From positions 1-64,000 of the forward strand of contig JAFZNQ010000039.1 of assembly GCA_017552965.1 (NCBI GenBank): a stretch of 64,000 nt of DNA, written 5' to 3'. Below, piece after piece: positions 1 to 8,384 of the stretch. The notes beneath the pieces were generated by a model. That model did not search any database. It was not told where the DNA came from and saw only the letters and a list, made by a program, of their open reading frames with translations. Each line of letters opens with the position of its first letter. Positions within the stretch are counted from its first letter, which is position 1. The translations under genes were made by a program, and so were the position numbers. The DNA is from Abditibacteriota bacterium. Lineage in GTDB: Bacteria > Armatimonadota > UBA5829.

Positions 1-2
1 AC

Positions 3-104
3 AGACAACAATATACTCAGATGGTCAACGACGCCATTGAGGCCGAAATAAGGCGGTATCCTGCCGGCTGGCTGTGGATACATGACCGCTGGAAGCAGGA
101 TTGA
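3..104 (+). CDS. C-terminal end of a lipid A-type acyltransferase (LpxL/HtrB family), partial
   Basis: Only the last 33 codons are present; the gene enters from the left edge and stops at 102-104. The translated tail includes AIEAEIRRYP followed by GWLWIHDRWK. Members of the LpxL/LpxM/HtrB family (PF03279) typically end with a tyrosine-proline, then W-x-W-x-H-x-R-W-K, which this tail matches closely. Such enzymes acylate the lipid A precursor at the inner membrane. If the call is right, the organism makes LPS and is diderm. A rho-independent terminator follows at once, so this is the last gene of its transcript. The short length keeps confidence moderate. Confidence 0.6.
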   Translation, partial: RQQYTQMVNDAIEAEIRRYPAGWLWIHDRWKQD

Positions 105-112
105 TCCCGAGA

Positions 113-134
113 CCCGTACGAAAGTACGGGTTTT
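113..134 (+). terminator. Rho-independent terminator after the acyltransferase tail
   Basis: A 7-bp perfect stem (CCCGTAC with GTACGGG), a GAAA tetraloop and TTTT. It separates the upstream transcript from the acidic-protein gene. Confidence 0.75.
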
Positions 135-204
135 GCGTTTTTTGCGGGCGTTGGTCCCGTTTTTGGTGTATAATAATACTGTAATACTTTTTCGGAGGAT
201 AGCC

Positions 205-492
205 ATGAAAAAAGCCAAGAGATTGAAGAGGATCGAGAAAAGACTGGTCAAGCTGCACAGAAAGCTGAGCGACATAGATGCGAGACTGAAGGATATCCTT
301 AGCCTGATGGATGGCGGCGAGTGCACCTGTCACGGCTGCTATGACGAAGACGATTATGACTATGACGACGCCGATGAGATCATTCTGGACGACGAAGAAG
401 ATGACGAGCTCTTAGACGACATCGACGACGAAGAAGAAGAGGAAGAAGAGGATGACGAGGACGACGACGAGGAGTCCGGAGAAGACCTGTAG
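205..492 (+). CDS. Small basic-helix/acidic-tail protein with a CxCHxC motif
   Basis: 95 residues; ATG at 205 follows a strong GGAGGA Shine-Dalgarno and a TATAAT -10 at 169-174. Three parts are visible. Residues 1-36 are strongly basic and amphipathic with Leu/Lys/Arg spacing typical of a helix or coiled coil. A short Cys/His motif, C40-x-C42-H43-x-C45, could bind a metal. Residues 46-95 are almost entirely Asp and Glu. There is no signal peptide, so it is probably cytoplasmic. I do not recognise a family. The opposite charges at the two ends could drive self-association or binding to basic partners; that is inference. The tail is low complexity, but the good ribosome site, codon-periodic GAC/GAA choice and intact frame support a real gene. 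Confidence 0.7.
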   Translation: MKKAKRLKRIEKRLVKLHRKLSDIDARLKDILSLMDGGECTCHGCYDEDDYDYDDADEIILDDEEDDELLDDIDDEEEEEEEDDEDDDEESGEDL

Positions 493-525
493 GCCCGCTG
501 CCCGGCGCATATACTGCGGAGACAC

Positions 526-1533
526 ATGACAGAGAGAGAACGATTTCAGCAAGCCCTGCATTTTCGCAGGCCCGACAGGCTGCCGGTGGTCGAGTGGGCC
601 ACCTGGTGGGATCTGACCATAAAACGCTGGGAAAAGGAAGGACTGCCCGAGGGCCTTCCTTATCCCGACGGCATCAGCGACTATCTGGGGCTGGACAGGC
701 TGCGGCAGGTGTGGATAAACGCCACCTCGGCGGCCACCCCCCTGCATCCCGAGAGCAGAGGCGTCTATCCCTTTGTCATCAGGGACGAAGCCGATTATGA
801 GGCAGTGCTGCCCACCCTGTATTCGGACGAGGTCCTGACCCGGGAGACTCTCGAAAGGATGAAAAAAGAGCAGTCCGAAGGCGCTGCCACCTGGATCACC
901 CTGGAGGGCTTTTTCTGGTTCCCCCGGAGGCTGCTGGGAGTAGAAGCCCATATGTATGCCTTTTATGATCAGCCCGAGCTGATCCGGCGCATCAACGGGG
1001 ATCTGCTGGCATACAACAAAAGGGTGCTGGAACGGGTGTACGACTATTTTACTCCGGATTTTATGACTGTGGCCGAGGATATGAGCTACAATCACGGAGT
1101 CATGTGCAGCAAGAAGCTCTTTGACAGCTTCATCGGGCCCTATTACCGCCGGCTGACGCCCCTGATCAGGGAGCGCGGCACGGTCCCCTTTGTGGACAGC
1201 GACGGCGATATCACCGACCTGGTGGGCTGGATGGAAGAAGTGGGCGTGGAAGGCTTCTTGCCCCTGGAGCGCATGGCCGGAGTGGACGTGGCGTCCCTCA
1301 GAAAACAGCACCCCCGGCTGCGTCTGCTGGGAGCCTTTGACAAGACCGTCATGGAAAAGGGCGAGGAGGCTATGAGGGCAGAGTTTGAGAGACTGCTGCC
1401 GGTGATGCGGCAGGGCGGCTTTGTCCCTGCGGTGGACCATCAGACTCCGCCTCAGTGCAGCCTGGAGAATTATATGATATACAAAAAGCTGCTTTGTGAA
1501 TATGCCCTCAGAGCGGTGGAGCAGAGCGTGTAG
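526..1533 (+). CDS. Uroporphyrinogen decarboxylase (URO-D) family protein, probably not HemE
   Basis: 335 residues, ATG at 526 with GGAG upstream. The opening TERERFQQALHFRRPDRLPV matches the usual N-terminus of URO-D/MtaA-like proteins (PF01208), and the C-terminal part contains VDSDGDITDLVGWMEEVGVEG and a VDHQTPPQ segment typical of the TIM-barrel URO-D fold. True HemE enzymes sit with heme genes and carry a different N-terminal substrate loop; neither is seen here. Relatives in gut and soil bacteria are corrinoid-dependent methyltransferases or uncharacterised enzymes beside sugar-degradation genes. It lies 16 bp before a lipoprotein gene and probably shares its transcript. Substrate unknown. 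Confidence 0.8.
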   Translation: MTERERFQQALHFRRPDRLPVVEWATWWDLTIKRWEKEGLPEGLPYPDGISDYLGLDRLRQVWINATSAATPLHPESRGVYPFVIRDEADYEAVLPTLYSDEVLTRETLERMKKEQSEGAATWITLEGFFWFPRRLLGVEAHMYAFYDQPELIRRINGDLLAYNKRVLERVYDYFTPDFMTVAEDMSYNHGVMCSKKLFDSFIGPYYRRLTPLIRERGTVPFVDSDGDITDLVGWMEEVGVEGFLPLERMAGVDVASLRKQHPRLRLLGAFDKTVMEKGEEAMRAEFERLLPVMRQGGFVPAVDHQTPPQCSLENYMIYKKLLCEYALRAVEQSV

Positions 1534-1549
1534 TATGGAGACACACAGT

Positions 1550-3721
1550 ATGAGACATTTGATATGCCTGCTGGCGCTGGCTGTTGTTTTGGGCGGCTGC
1601 GCCTGGGCAGTGGACAGACACGATCCCAACCAGAAAAACGAGACTACCACTTTTCAGGAAGCGTCGCCTTACAGCGACAGGATCGACATCAAGACCGACG
1701 CCGTGATGGTGTACGGCATCGGAGGCTGCGAGGAAAGGCTGGCCAAGTGGAAGGAAAGGGGATACATCACCCACCTGATGACCGGAGTGGCCTGGGGCGA
1801 CTATCAGGATTTTTTGTTCGGCAAGTGGGACGGAGTCAATCACGAGGATGCCGGACAGAAGGACAGGAACGGCAATGAGATCAACCACGGTCCCACGGTG
1901 CCCTATATGGTGCCCGTCAGGTCCTACGGCAAATATCTCTGCGAAGGAGTCAAAAAAGCCATAGACGCCGGCGCCGAAGCCATATTTCTGGAGGAGCCCG
2001 AGTTCTGGACCCGGGCCGGCTACAGCGAGGCCTTCAAGCGGGAGTGGCAGGACTATTACGATGAGCCCTGGCAGGCCCAGCATACCTCGCCGGACGCCAT
2101 GTACCGGTCCAGCAAGCTGAAGTATTATCTGTATCGCAGAGAGCTGAACGAGGTATTCAGCTTTATCCGCGAATACTCCAGGTCCATCAATAGGGACGTC
2201 AAGTGCTACGTGGCCACCCACTCCATGATCAACTATGCCTGGTGGGGCATCATCTCCCCCGAAGCCTCTCTGGTGCAGATAGAGGGCTGCGACGGCTATA
2301 TAGGGCAGGTGTGGACCGGGACCAGCCGGACTGCCAACGTGTATAACGGGGTGCAAAAGGAGCGCACCTTTGAAAGCGCCTTTTGCGAATACGGCGTGCT
2401 GGACAATCTCATCAGATCCACCGGCAAGCGGATGTATTATCTGAACGACCCTGTGGAGGACAACCCCAATTATTGCTGGGAGGACTACAAGCAAAACTAC
2501 GAGTCCACCCTGGTGGCGTCGCTGTTGTGGACCGACGTATATCACTATGAGGTCATGCCCTGGGCCAGCCGCGTGTTTACCGGCTCTTATCCCGCCAGGA
2601 ACCTGAACAGCCTGGGCCCCGGCGAGAACGCGGCGGACATCCCCAAAGAGACTATTCCCGAGACCTACGCCGCGGAGCTGATGGCTATCAGCATGGAGCT
2701 CAACAAGATGAACCAAAAGTCCATCGAGTGGGACTGCGGCACCCTGCAGCTGGGCATCCTGGTCAGCGACACCATGATGTTTCAGCGTATGGACCCCAAT
2801 CCCTCCGACAGCGCCTTCGGCAGCTTTTTCGGCATGGCCATGCCCCTTATCAAGAGAGGTATGCCCGTAGCTCCGGTGCAGCTGGAAAACGTGAACATCA
2901 AGGACTACCTCAAGCCTTACAAGGTGCTGTTCGTCACCTATGAGGGCATGAAGCCGCCCAGAGAGGACATACACACGGCTCTGGCGGACTGGGTAAAGGA
3001 CGGCGGAGTATTGGTGTTTGTGGATGACGACCGGGATCCCTACAACAAGGTCAAGGAATGGTGGAACTCTGACGGCAAGAGCTACTCCTGTCCCCGCAAG
3101 CATCTCTTTGAGGTGTTGGGAGCCAATGATACAAAGGGCGCTCAGAAGATAGGCAAGGGCACCCTGATATATTCAAAGGAAAGTCCCGCCGCCCTGAGCC
3201 ATGACAAGAACGGCGGCGAGACCTTTGCGAAGATCGCCAGGGAGGCCGTGCTGGCTGCGGATATGGACTGGAACGAGACCAACTATTTCCTCCTCCACAG
3301 AGGCCCCTACGTCATAGCGGCAGGACTGGATGAGACCGAGCTGACGGGAGTCAGGACCCTGACCGGCAGGTTCGTCAACATATTTGACCCCTTGCTCACC
3401 GTCATGAATTCGGTGCAGCTGACCCCGGGCTCCAGATATCTGCTGAAGGACCTGGGCAAGCTGGACAAGACCAAGGCCTGCGTGTTGGCCTCCTCTTCCA
3501 AAATAGCCAGAGAGAGGGGTATGACAGACAGGATCACCTTCACCACCGAAGGCCCGGCGGGCACCACCTGCGCCACCCGTCTGCTGCTGCCGAAAAAGCC
3601 TGTCAGGCTGGAAGCGGAAGGCGTGGAGGTGCTGAGGGCGGAATGGGACGCCATAAACAGCACCTATCTCCTGGTGTATCCCAACGAAGTCGATCCGAGG
3701 ACTATCAGCGTGTTTTGGTAG
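1550..3721 (+). CDS. Lipoprotein with glycoside-hydrolase-like barrel and C-terminal amidotransferase-like domain
   Basis: 723 residues. ATG 1550 is preferred over 1535 because GGAG lies 9 bp before it; it gives a lipoprotein signal with lipobox LGGC near residue 15. The first ~390 residues resemble a TIM-barrel glycosidase: an LEEPEFW segment near residue 148 could supply an acid residue, and aromatic-rich strands follow. Residues ~410-540 (LGILVSDTMM, then VLFVTYEGMKPP and DWVKDGGVLVFVDDD) resemble the beta-galactosidase trimerisation/glutamine-amidotransferase-like fold found in GH42 and related enzymes. A beta-rich tail ends the protein. It is likely anchored in the envelope and acts on a carbohydrate; I cannot assign a GH family. 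A strong terminator follows. Confidence 0.65.
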   Translation: MRHLICLLALAVVLGGCAWAVDRHDPNQKNETTTFQEASPYSDRIDIKTDAVMVYGIGGCEERLAKWKERGYITHLMTGVAWGDYQDFLFGKWDGVNHEDAGQKDRNGNEINHGPTVPYMVPVRSYGKYLCEGVKKAIDAGAEAIFLEEPEFWTRAGYSEAFKREWQDYYDEPWQAQHTSPDAMYRSSKLKYYLYRRELNEVFSFIREYSRSINRDVKCYVATHSMINYAWWGIISPEASLVQIEGCDGYIGQVWTGTSRTANVYNGVQKERTFESAFCEYGVLDNLIRSTGKRMYYLNDPVEDNPNYCWEDYKQNYESTLVASLLWTDVYHYEVMPWASRVFTGSYPARNLNSLGPGENAADIPKETIPETYAAELMAISMELNKMNQKSIEWDCGTLQLGILVSDTMMFQRMDPNPSDSAFGSFFGMAMPLIKRGMPVAPVQLENVNIKDYLKPYKVLFVTYEGMKPPREDIHTALADWVKDGGVLVFVDDDRDPYNKVKEWWNSDGKSYSCPRKHLFEVLGANDTKGAQKIGKGTLIYSKESPAALSHDKNGGETFAKIAREAVLAADMDWNETNYFLLHRGPYVIAAGLDETELTGVRTLTGRFVNIFDPLLTVMNSVQLTPGSRYLLKDLGKLDKTKACVLASSSKIARERGMTDRITFTTEGPAGTTCATRLLLPKKPVRLEAEGVEVLRAEWDAINSTYLLVYPNEVDPRTISVFW

Positions 3722-3735
3722 GATGAACGCGGACC

Positions 3736-3760
3736 GGGGCCCCTGCGGGCCCCGTTTTTT
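3736..3760 (+). terminator. Rho-independent terminator of the URO-D/lipoprotein transcript
   Basis: A 7-bp all-GC stem (GGGGCCC with GGGCCCC), a CTGC loop and a GTTTTTT tail, 15 bp after the lipoprotein stop. Confidence 0.85.
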
Positions 3761-3773
3761 GCGCGCGGTCTCT

Positions 3774-3916
3774 TTGTCCCGCGCAATATAATGTCATTTC
3801 GCCGCCAAGCCGTAAGGCTTGGGGGTAAGAAATCTCCCTTGTGAAAGAAATGCGAGCCTCCGTTAAAGACAAGCCCAATGGAACAAGAAGGCTCACCGGT
3901 AGCGGAGATTTCCGTG
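3774..3916. repeat. Dispersed intergenic repeat, copy 1 (variable-palindrome element)
   Basis: This stretch shares blocks with 6338-6480, 7921-8500 and 12160-12215: an ATGTCATTTCGCCG left flank, a palindrome, and a GGGTAAGAAATCTCCC right flank followed by TTGTGAAAGAAATG. The palindrome here is a 7-bp stem (CCAAGCC, 3805-3811; GGCTTGG, 3816-3822) with a GTAA tetraloop. No coding potential is evident. Confidence 0.75.
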
Positions 3917-3938
3917 ATTCTTTTTTTGGGGGGACTTC

Positions 3939-4021
3939 TTGACATATGGTTTTACTTATGGTATGATTAAAGTAATTATAAGAATACTTCGCAGAACGAT
4001 TTCTGCGTAATAAATTAGGAG
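3939..4021 (+). promoter_or_regulatory. Promoter, leader hairpin and RBS of cassette 1
   Basis: TTGACA (3939-3944), 17-bp spacer, TATGAT (3962-3967). The leader contains a hairpin at 3990-4007 (CGCAGAA paired with TTCTGCG), then AGGAG at 4017-4021. The same order and related sequence recur before cassettes 2 and 3. Confidence 0.8.
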
Positions 4022-4028
4022 AATGGCT

Positions 4029-4912
4029 ATGAAACATTCCTGCGAAATGGTGTCCGCCGTGTCAAACGCACGCGCCCAATGGAAGTATGCGTATTGCTTG
4101 CTGGCAGTATTCCTGTTGCTGGGCTGCTCCTCTTTGTGTGTCTCCGACACGCTCTATGTGCCCAACTATGATCCCGATGTCAGCAACCTCTCTCTGGCCC
4201 TCAACGGAGGTTATCCCTTCACTCTGTTTGCCAACAACCGCTATGTGAATTCCTCCGACGGCAATATCAACTTTGTCGTGCCCGTAACCGGTTCTATTGC
4301 TACTCCATTAAGGCAGCAAAAGGGGCTGCGACCAAAGCCGAGACGTTTTCATTGATGTGGAAGAAGATACAGACATGCCATTTAGAGTTGTTGGATGGTC
4401 GTGTGCTGACCTATTGGGGAGACGGAAACGACACGCCGGATATTCACTGGACTACCGATGAGTTTTTGACTTCCAGGCACGGCCGATGTCATCATTGGAT
4501 GTTGTTCTTTGTGGATCTTCTGAGAAGCCAGGGGATAGACGCAAACTATAATGACAATGAGCCTTTTAGTATATTTCCGAACCCCAATAGACAGTATGAG
4601 TATATACACGGTCATGGTGTTGTTTTCTCTGACAGCGGCATAGTGCGCTCTGTAAAACTGGAGCAGAAAGCTTCACGTTATCAGGGAGGCGGTCATCCAG
4701 ATCTGGCAGATTTTCAAGACCATGTGATCAATATCTATGACGGCAACTATTACGACGCGACTTGCGGCGCAGGGCCTTATGAAGAAAGCCAATCCGGCTT
4801 TTTGCAATATCTGCGGGAAAACGTCCGTATCACGTCCGGAGACTTGGTGTGCCAGGGCGATAATCTGGTCATAGAAGACTTTTATTCTTCATATTACCCA
4901 ATAAATGAATAA
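4029..4912 (+). pseudogene. Secreted transglutaminase-like protein, copy 1, internally deleted and frame-disrupted
   Basis: Compared with the intact copy at 8620-10782, this locus keeps the signal peptide and first ~85 residues (4029 to about 4308) and the C-terminal catalytic region (about 4309-4912). It lacks about 1.27 kb between them. The two parts are in different frames: the first frame stops at 4353-4355, and this TGA overlaps an ATG (4355) that opens the C-terminal frame as TGATG. The retained C-terminal part still holds the putative triad: Cys in GRCHHW, His in FQDHVIN and Asp in YYDATCG. ATG 4029 is favoured over 4023 by AGGAG spacing. It is probably a pseudogene, although coupled restart at TGATG could still yield a C-terminal domain without a signal peptide. 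Confidence 0.8.
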
Positions 4913-4925
4913 CAGGAGTGCAGAA

Positions 4926-6284
4926 ATGAAAAAAGGCTTGATATACAGCGTTATTATTCTTGTTTTGCTTTGCAGCGTGAGCTATTGCCTGGAGCCGCCT
5001 CAATGGCAAACAGCGAGACTGAGAGATATTGACCCCGAGAGCGTAAAAACCATAAGGGATATCGTCGGAGAAGGGGCATACGCTAAGTATATGGATCTAC
5101 AGGATCCTTTTGCCAACGAAGGCTGGTCAATAAGAAAATATCTTTTGGGGGATGTGCAAAGCGAGATAACTTTTGCCCATCCCGAGATATTGGACAGACT
5201 GGAGCCAGTTTACCTTATGGCGGTGCCCGACGAAGTCGGCAAAAGGATCACCGCCGGCAGGAAAAGCGTACATGTCTCTGATATATATACGGGTATCCCC
5301 GACTATTTGATGGGCTTGTACAGAAACGATGAATACTACAGGTCCCAAATCTATTCGTATAATATGGATATCGACAGATCGCGGCTGGTGGAAGTGAGTC
5401 AGACCTACGAAACGAAAGACGACGGACTCCTGTATTACAGATACAAGGGCTCAAACTATATTTGCGAGATCGACAAAGAAATTGAAAAAGTGGTCCGGAA
5501 GCTTCCTGTTATCCAGAAGGCCGTCCTTCACGGGCGTTTTGAATGTATATTGTATGACGCTTCACGATACGGAGCCAGATATTATCAGCCCTGTTTTCTG
5601 ACGGTGGTAAAGGATAACGGCAGGATCATATGGTATGACAGCAGTTCGGAACTGGGCGACGTTGCCATCACGGATGACGGCAGATATATGATCTCTACGG
5701 TAGAAGGTGAGTTTTACGTAACGGTGACCGGGGACAGGATCATTGCCGAGAGCTATACTCCGTTCAGCAGAGGCTACATGAACAGTTTGCAGGTGGGAAA
5801 ATGGCATCTTATGCCCGTAAGCTGCAGGATCCTGACGGACAACATCGTCCGGTTGGAATATGAGGATGGTTATATTCAGCATTGGCGTGTGCGTCTTTCC
5901 GATGAAGATATGGAAAAGAACACTGTTAAGAGAAATAAGATCTATGAATCAAAAGGGCAAGAGCCCCCCAAGTCGAATGCTGCGCAGATGCATACTATAT
6001 GGTCCAACGGAAAAGGAAACGAAGACGGCTTCGCCCGCTCCTACAAAGGATTGCGTATAATGAAGGCGTGGGATTATCATGAGAGCGAAGTCGAGCCGGT
6101 TTACGAAGACATGATAGACATGAGCAAGATGAAGGATGCCGAGGTCTCCGACGTGATCCCTGTTGCCCTTGTTGCCGACCCGGTTGTTGCGTCATCAGGC
6201 GATAAGACAGGAAAAGGTGATCCGGGGCTCTTAGCCCGGCTGATTGCCAGGGTAAAGGGTTTCTTCGCCGGGCTGTTGGCGTAA
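4926..6284 (+). CDS. Secreted companion protein of cassette 1, unknown function
   Basis: 452 residues; ATG 4926 sits 7 bp after AGGAG. An N-terminal signal peptide (MKKGLIYSVIILVLLCSVSYC) precedes a DPFANEGWS motif shared with the cassette 3 companion. The middle (residues ~190-340) has conserved segments AVLHGRFECILYDASRYGA, KDNGRIIWYD and CRILTDNIVRLEY, which look like repeated beta hairpins. A low-complexity linker leads to the C-terminal tail LLARLIARVKGFFAGLLA, an amphipathic helix conserved in all three companions. It starts 13 bp after the truncated transglutaminase-like gene. No family recognised. The signal peptide, pairing and conserved tail suggest an exported partner or substrate of the transglutaminase-like protein. 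Confidence 0.8.
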   Translation: MKKGLIYSVIILVLLCSVSYCLEPPQWQTARLRDIDPESVKTIRDIVGEGAYAKYMDLQDPFANEGWSIRKYLLGDVQSEITFAHPEILDRLEPVYLMAVPDEVGKRITAGRKSVHVSDIYTGIPDYLMGLYRNDEYYRSQIYSYNMDIDRSRLVEVSQTYETKDDGLLYYRYKGSNYICEIDKEIEKVVRKLPVIQKAVLHGRFECILYDASRYGARYYQPCFLTVVKDNGRIIWYDSSSELGDVAITDDGRYMISTVEGEFYVTVTGDRIIAESYTPFSRGYMNSLQVGKWHLMPVSCRILTDNIVRLEYEDGYIQHWRVRLSDEDMEKNTVKRNKIYESKGQEPPKSNAAQMHTIWSNGKGNEDGFARSYKGLRIMKAWDYHESEVEPVYEDMIDMSKMKDAEVSDVIPVALVADPVVASSGDKTGKGDPGLLARLIARVKGFFAGLLA

Positions 6285-6306
6285 GACTGCAGAATAAATG
6301 AAGCAA

Positions 6307-6336
6307 AGCGGGTCTCCGGCGAGACCTGCTTTTTTT
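6307..6336 (+). terminator. Terminator of cassette 1
   Basis: 10-bp stem with one G-T pair (AGCGGGTCTC with GAGACCTGCT), CGGC loop, then seven T. It is homologous to the terminators at 7891 and 12063. Confidence 0.85.
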
Positions 6337-6337
6337 G

Positions 6338-6480
6338 TCCCGTTCATTTTAACGTCATATCGGCGACAAGCCGTAAGGCTTGGGGGTAAGAAATCTCCCT
6401 TGTGAAAGAAATGCCGGCTTCCGCACACGGACAGCCAGAGCGGGACAAAGAGGCAAACCTGTGACGGAGATTATCGGTAG
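6338..6480. repeat. Dispersed intergenic repeat, copy 2 (variable-palindrome element)
   Basis: It begins GTCCCGTTCATTTTAACGTC directly after the cassette 1 terminator. The palindrome is at 6367-6382 (CAAGCC, GTAA, GGCTTG), with the same flanks as copy 1. The 3' part (6421-6465, CGCACACGGACAGCCAGAGC onward) is nearly identical to 8448-8492. Confidence 0.8.
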
Positions 6481-6497
6481 ATTTTTTACGGGACTGC

Positions 6498-6563
6498 TTA
6501 ACATATGGTTTTGAATACTGTAATATAAAAATGTGGATATTAACAAGCCACAGCGATTTCTGC
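6498..6563 (+). promoter_or_regulatory. Promoter and decayed leader hairpin of cassette 2
   Basis: TTAACA (6498-6503), 17 bp, TAATAT (6521-6526). The bases ACATATGGTTTT match cassette 1. The leader retains CGATTTCTGC, but the left arm has decayed, so the hairpin is weak. Confidence 0.6.
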
Positions 6564-6572
6564 ACGACTAAA

Positions 6573-6744
6573 AAATGATGCATTATACGACGCAACATGT
6601 GGTTCCGGGCCATACCCCAATACATATTTGGGATTTCGCCAATACTTGCGTGAAAACTGTGAAAAACACGTTGGCTCGTTAGTGATCCCGGGGAGTCAAC
6701 TGGAAGTTGAGGACTTTATAATATTACCATATATGGGAGTTTGA
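6573..6744 (+). pseudogene. C-terminal remnant of a second transglutaminase-like gene
   Basis: Reading the frame that stops at 6742-6744 gives LYDATCGSGPYP, then GFRQYLRENC and LEVEDFIILPYM. This aligns with the last ~55 residues of copies 1 and 3 (YYDATCGAGPY, QYLRENV, IEDFYSSYYP). Everything upstream, including the putative catalytic Cys and His, is missing; the homology begins just after the leader. There is no suitable start codon in this frame. It ends 2 bp before the next gene, which keeps the cassette gene order. Confidence 0.85.
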
Positions 6745-6746
6745 CG

Positions 6747-7868
6747 ATGAAAAAGATCTGCAGTATTGTTTTTGCTGTTCTCGTTACAGTAATCGGATCG
6801 ACCTCTTTGTTTGCCGATTGCAGAACCGATCTGGATTTATATATTTCAAAAGGGTTGGATAAACAGATCGCTCGTTATGATATGAATGCGCTTCCGGATT
6901 ACTTGCTGAATGTTTACGAAGATGATTTTTATCACTCCGTGATCACTGTTCACACTAAGGATATCGATAAAGCCAGGCTGATATTGGTGACTAAAAAGAT
7001 AAACTACCCCAAAGCAGAAAAGCTGACTTACACATATCGCCCCGACACCTTGCTTGGCGTGATCGGAGACAAGATCGACAGCGTGGTCAAGGAATTAACG
7101 GCAGTCAAAGAATGCGATCTCGATAATGATTTTCACTACACGAGATACGATGCAGAAAAATATGCCCGGGAGGTATATGACGATTCGTTCCTTGCGGTCA
7201 TCACATACAAAGGGAGAATAATATGGTATTGGAACGAGGAAAACATTCCCGACGCAAAATTGCTTCCCGACGGGAGATTTATGATCGTGACCTCCGATAG
7301 CGCCTTTTATATCACCGAGATGAAAGACAGACTGGTAGCAGAGGTATATTCCGGTACCAGAATAATTTGGAGGGGAAGCAAGCATACCGGATATTCAGGT
7401 ATTCAGCATCCAAAGGTGGAGATCCTGACCGATAACGTATTGCGTCAGTCCTACTCTGATCCCGATGGTATTTGCGTTGAGCACTGGAAGATCAGGCTTA
7501 CAGAGGAAGATGTGACCAAAAATATCGACGCCTTCTATGAGGATGAGCACGATAAATATGGCGTAAGAACACCTCTTGGCAGTGGCATCAGGGCTCTGTT
7601 ATGGTGCAATGACGGTAAGCTGGAAGGAACACCGACCCGAAATTGGCTGAAAACAAAAACACGGCAAAATATGTGGTGCTACCATGAAGGCGGAAAAGAG
7701 CCTGCTGCCGACAGTTATGATGGGATAAGTATGGAAAAGACACTCATGGTTTCCGGAAAAGCTCCTTCCCGACTGCCCGGGGCTTCGAATCCTGTTTCGG
7801 ATCGCCGGACATCCCTTGCCCGGCTGATAGCGAAGGTGAAGGACTTCTTTGCCGGGCTGTTGGCGTAA
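6747..7868 (+). CDS. Secreted companion protein of cassette 2, unknown function
   Basis: 373 residues; ATG 6747 is preferred because GGGAG lies 7 bp upstream and it opens a clean signal peptide (MKKICSIVFAVLVTVIGSTS). It is paralogous to 4926-6284 and 10792-12042 through LPDYLLNVYEDDFYHS, YKGRIIWYW, ILTDNVLRQSY and the tail SLARLIAKVKDFFAGLLA. About 65 residues found near the N-terminus of the other two companions are absent, including the DPYANEGWS region. The gene remains open although its transglutaminase-like partner has been reduced to a remnant, so its role may not depend on a local partner. Function unknown. Confidence 0.8.
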   Translation: MKKICSIVFAVLVTVIGSTSLFADCRTDLDLYISKGLDKQIARYDMNALPDYLLNVYEDDFYHSVITVHTKDIDKARLILVTKKINYPKAEKLTYTYRPDTLLGVIGDKIDSVVKELTAVKECDLDNDFHYTRYDAEKYAREVYDDSFLAVITYKGRIIWYWNEENIPDAKLLPDGRFMIVTSDSAFYITEMKDRLVAEVYSGTRIIWRGSKHTGYSGIQHPKVEILTDNVLRQSYSDPDGICVEHWKIRLTEEDVTKNIDAFYEDEHDKYGVRTPLGSGIRALLWCNDGKLEGTPTRNWLKTKTRQNMWCYHEGGKEPAADSYDGISMEKTLMVSGKAPSRLPGASNPVSDRRTSLARLIAKVKDFFAGLLA

Positions 7869-7890
7869 GACTGCCGAAAAACGAACCAAA

Positions 7891-7921
7891 GCAGGTCTCG
7901 ATGGGGACCTGCTATTTTTTG
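7891..7921 (+). terminator. Terminator of cassette 2
   Basis: AGCAGGTC paired with GACCTGCT, followed by ATTTTTT. Homologous to the cassette 1 and 3 terminators. Confidence 0.8.
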
Positions 7922-8078
7922 TCCCGTTCATTTTAACGTCATAATGCCCCACAAAATCTCACGATTTTGCGGGGACCCCGCGATTCGGCGGTGAGGACGC
8001 TCGTCCTCACCGGTAAGATATCCCGAACAATAGAGCCGCCGGCCTTCGGTCACGGACAAGCCAGAGCGGGACAAAAGC

Positions 8079-8115
8079 ATGCCATTCGCGGGCGCGAAGC
8101 GCCCGCGAATGGCAT
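8079..8115. repeat. Perfect 17-bp hairpin (module hairpin A, locus 1)
   Basis: The left arm ATGCCATTCGCGGGCGC pairs perfectly with 8099-8115; loop GAA. The apical half GCGGGCGC is shared with the hairpin at 45632-45670. Confidence 0.9.
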
Positions 8116-8125
8116 ATTAAAAAAT

Positions 8126-8160
8126 GTGCTTCGGCAGGCGCAGCGCGCCTGCCGAAGCAC
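8126..8160. repeat. Perfect 16-bp hairpin (module hairpin B, locus 1)
   Basis: The left arm GTGCTTCGGCAGGCGC pairs perfectly with 8145-8160; loop AGC. The apical half GGCAGGCGC is shared with 45677-45711. It lies 10 bp after hairpin A. Confidence 0.9.
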
Positions 8161-8335
8161 TCCTTCCGGAGCAGTGGTATTTTCATTCCCCGGCGGTGAG
8201 CCGGCGTCGTTCCGGGGCTGTTCGGCTCGTTTGTTCGAGATTTCTTACCCCCTGTGCCCTGCGGCACAGGCGGCGAAATGACGTGATAATGACCGCCGGA
8301 GATCACAAACCCGGCCTGCTCCGGTCGGGCGGTCC

Positions 8336-8374
8336 GTTTTCCTCTGCAAAGCCGCAGGCTTTGCAGAGGAAAAC
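8336..8374. repeat. Perfect 18-bp hairpin
   Basis: The left arm GTTTTCCTCTGCAAAGCC pairs perfectly with 8357-8374; loop GCA. No T-tract follows, so it is not an obvious terminator. Confidence 0.9.
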
Positions 8375-8384
8375 CCTTATCGTC

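Noticed and set aside
82-204. In-frame upstream extension of the acidic-protein gene.
   Set aside because: It would overlap the acyltransferase stop and the terminator; the strong GGAGGA and ATG at 205 explain the gene better.
412-1650. Long minus-strand open frame opposite the URO-D gene.
   Set aside because: Mirror of a GC-rich plus-strand gene with clear family motifs; no ribosome site or recognisable protein.
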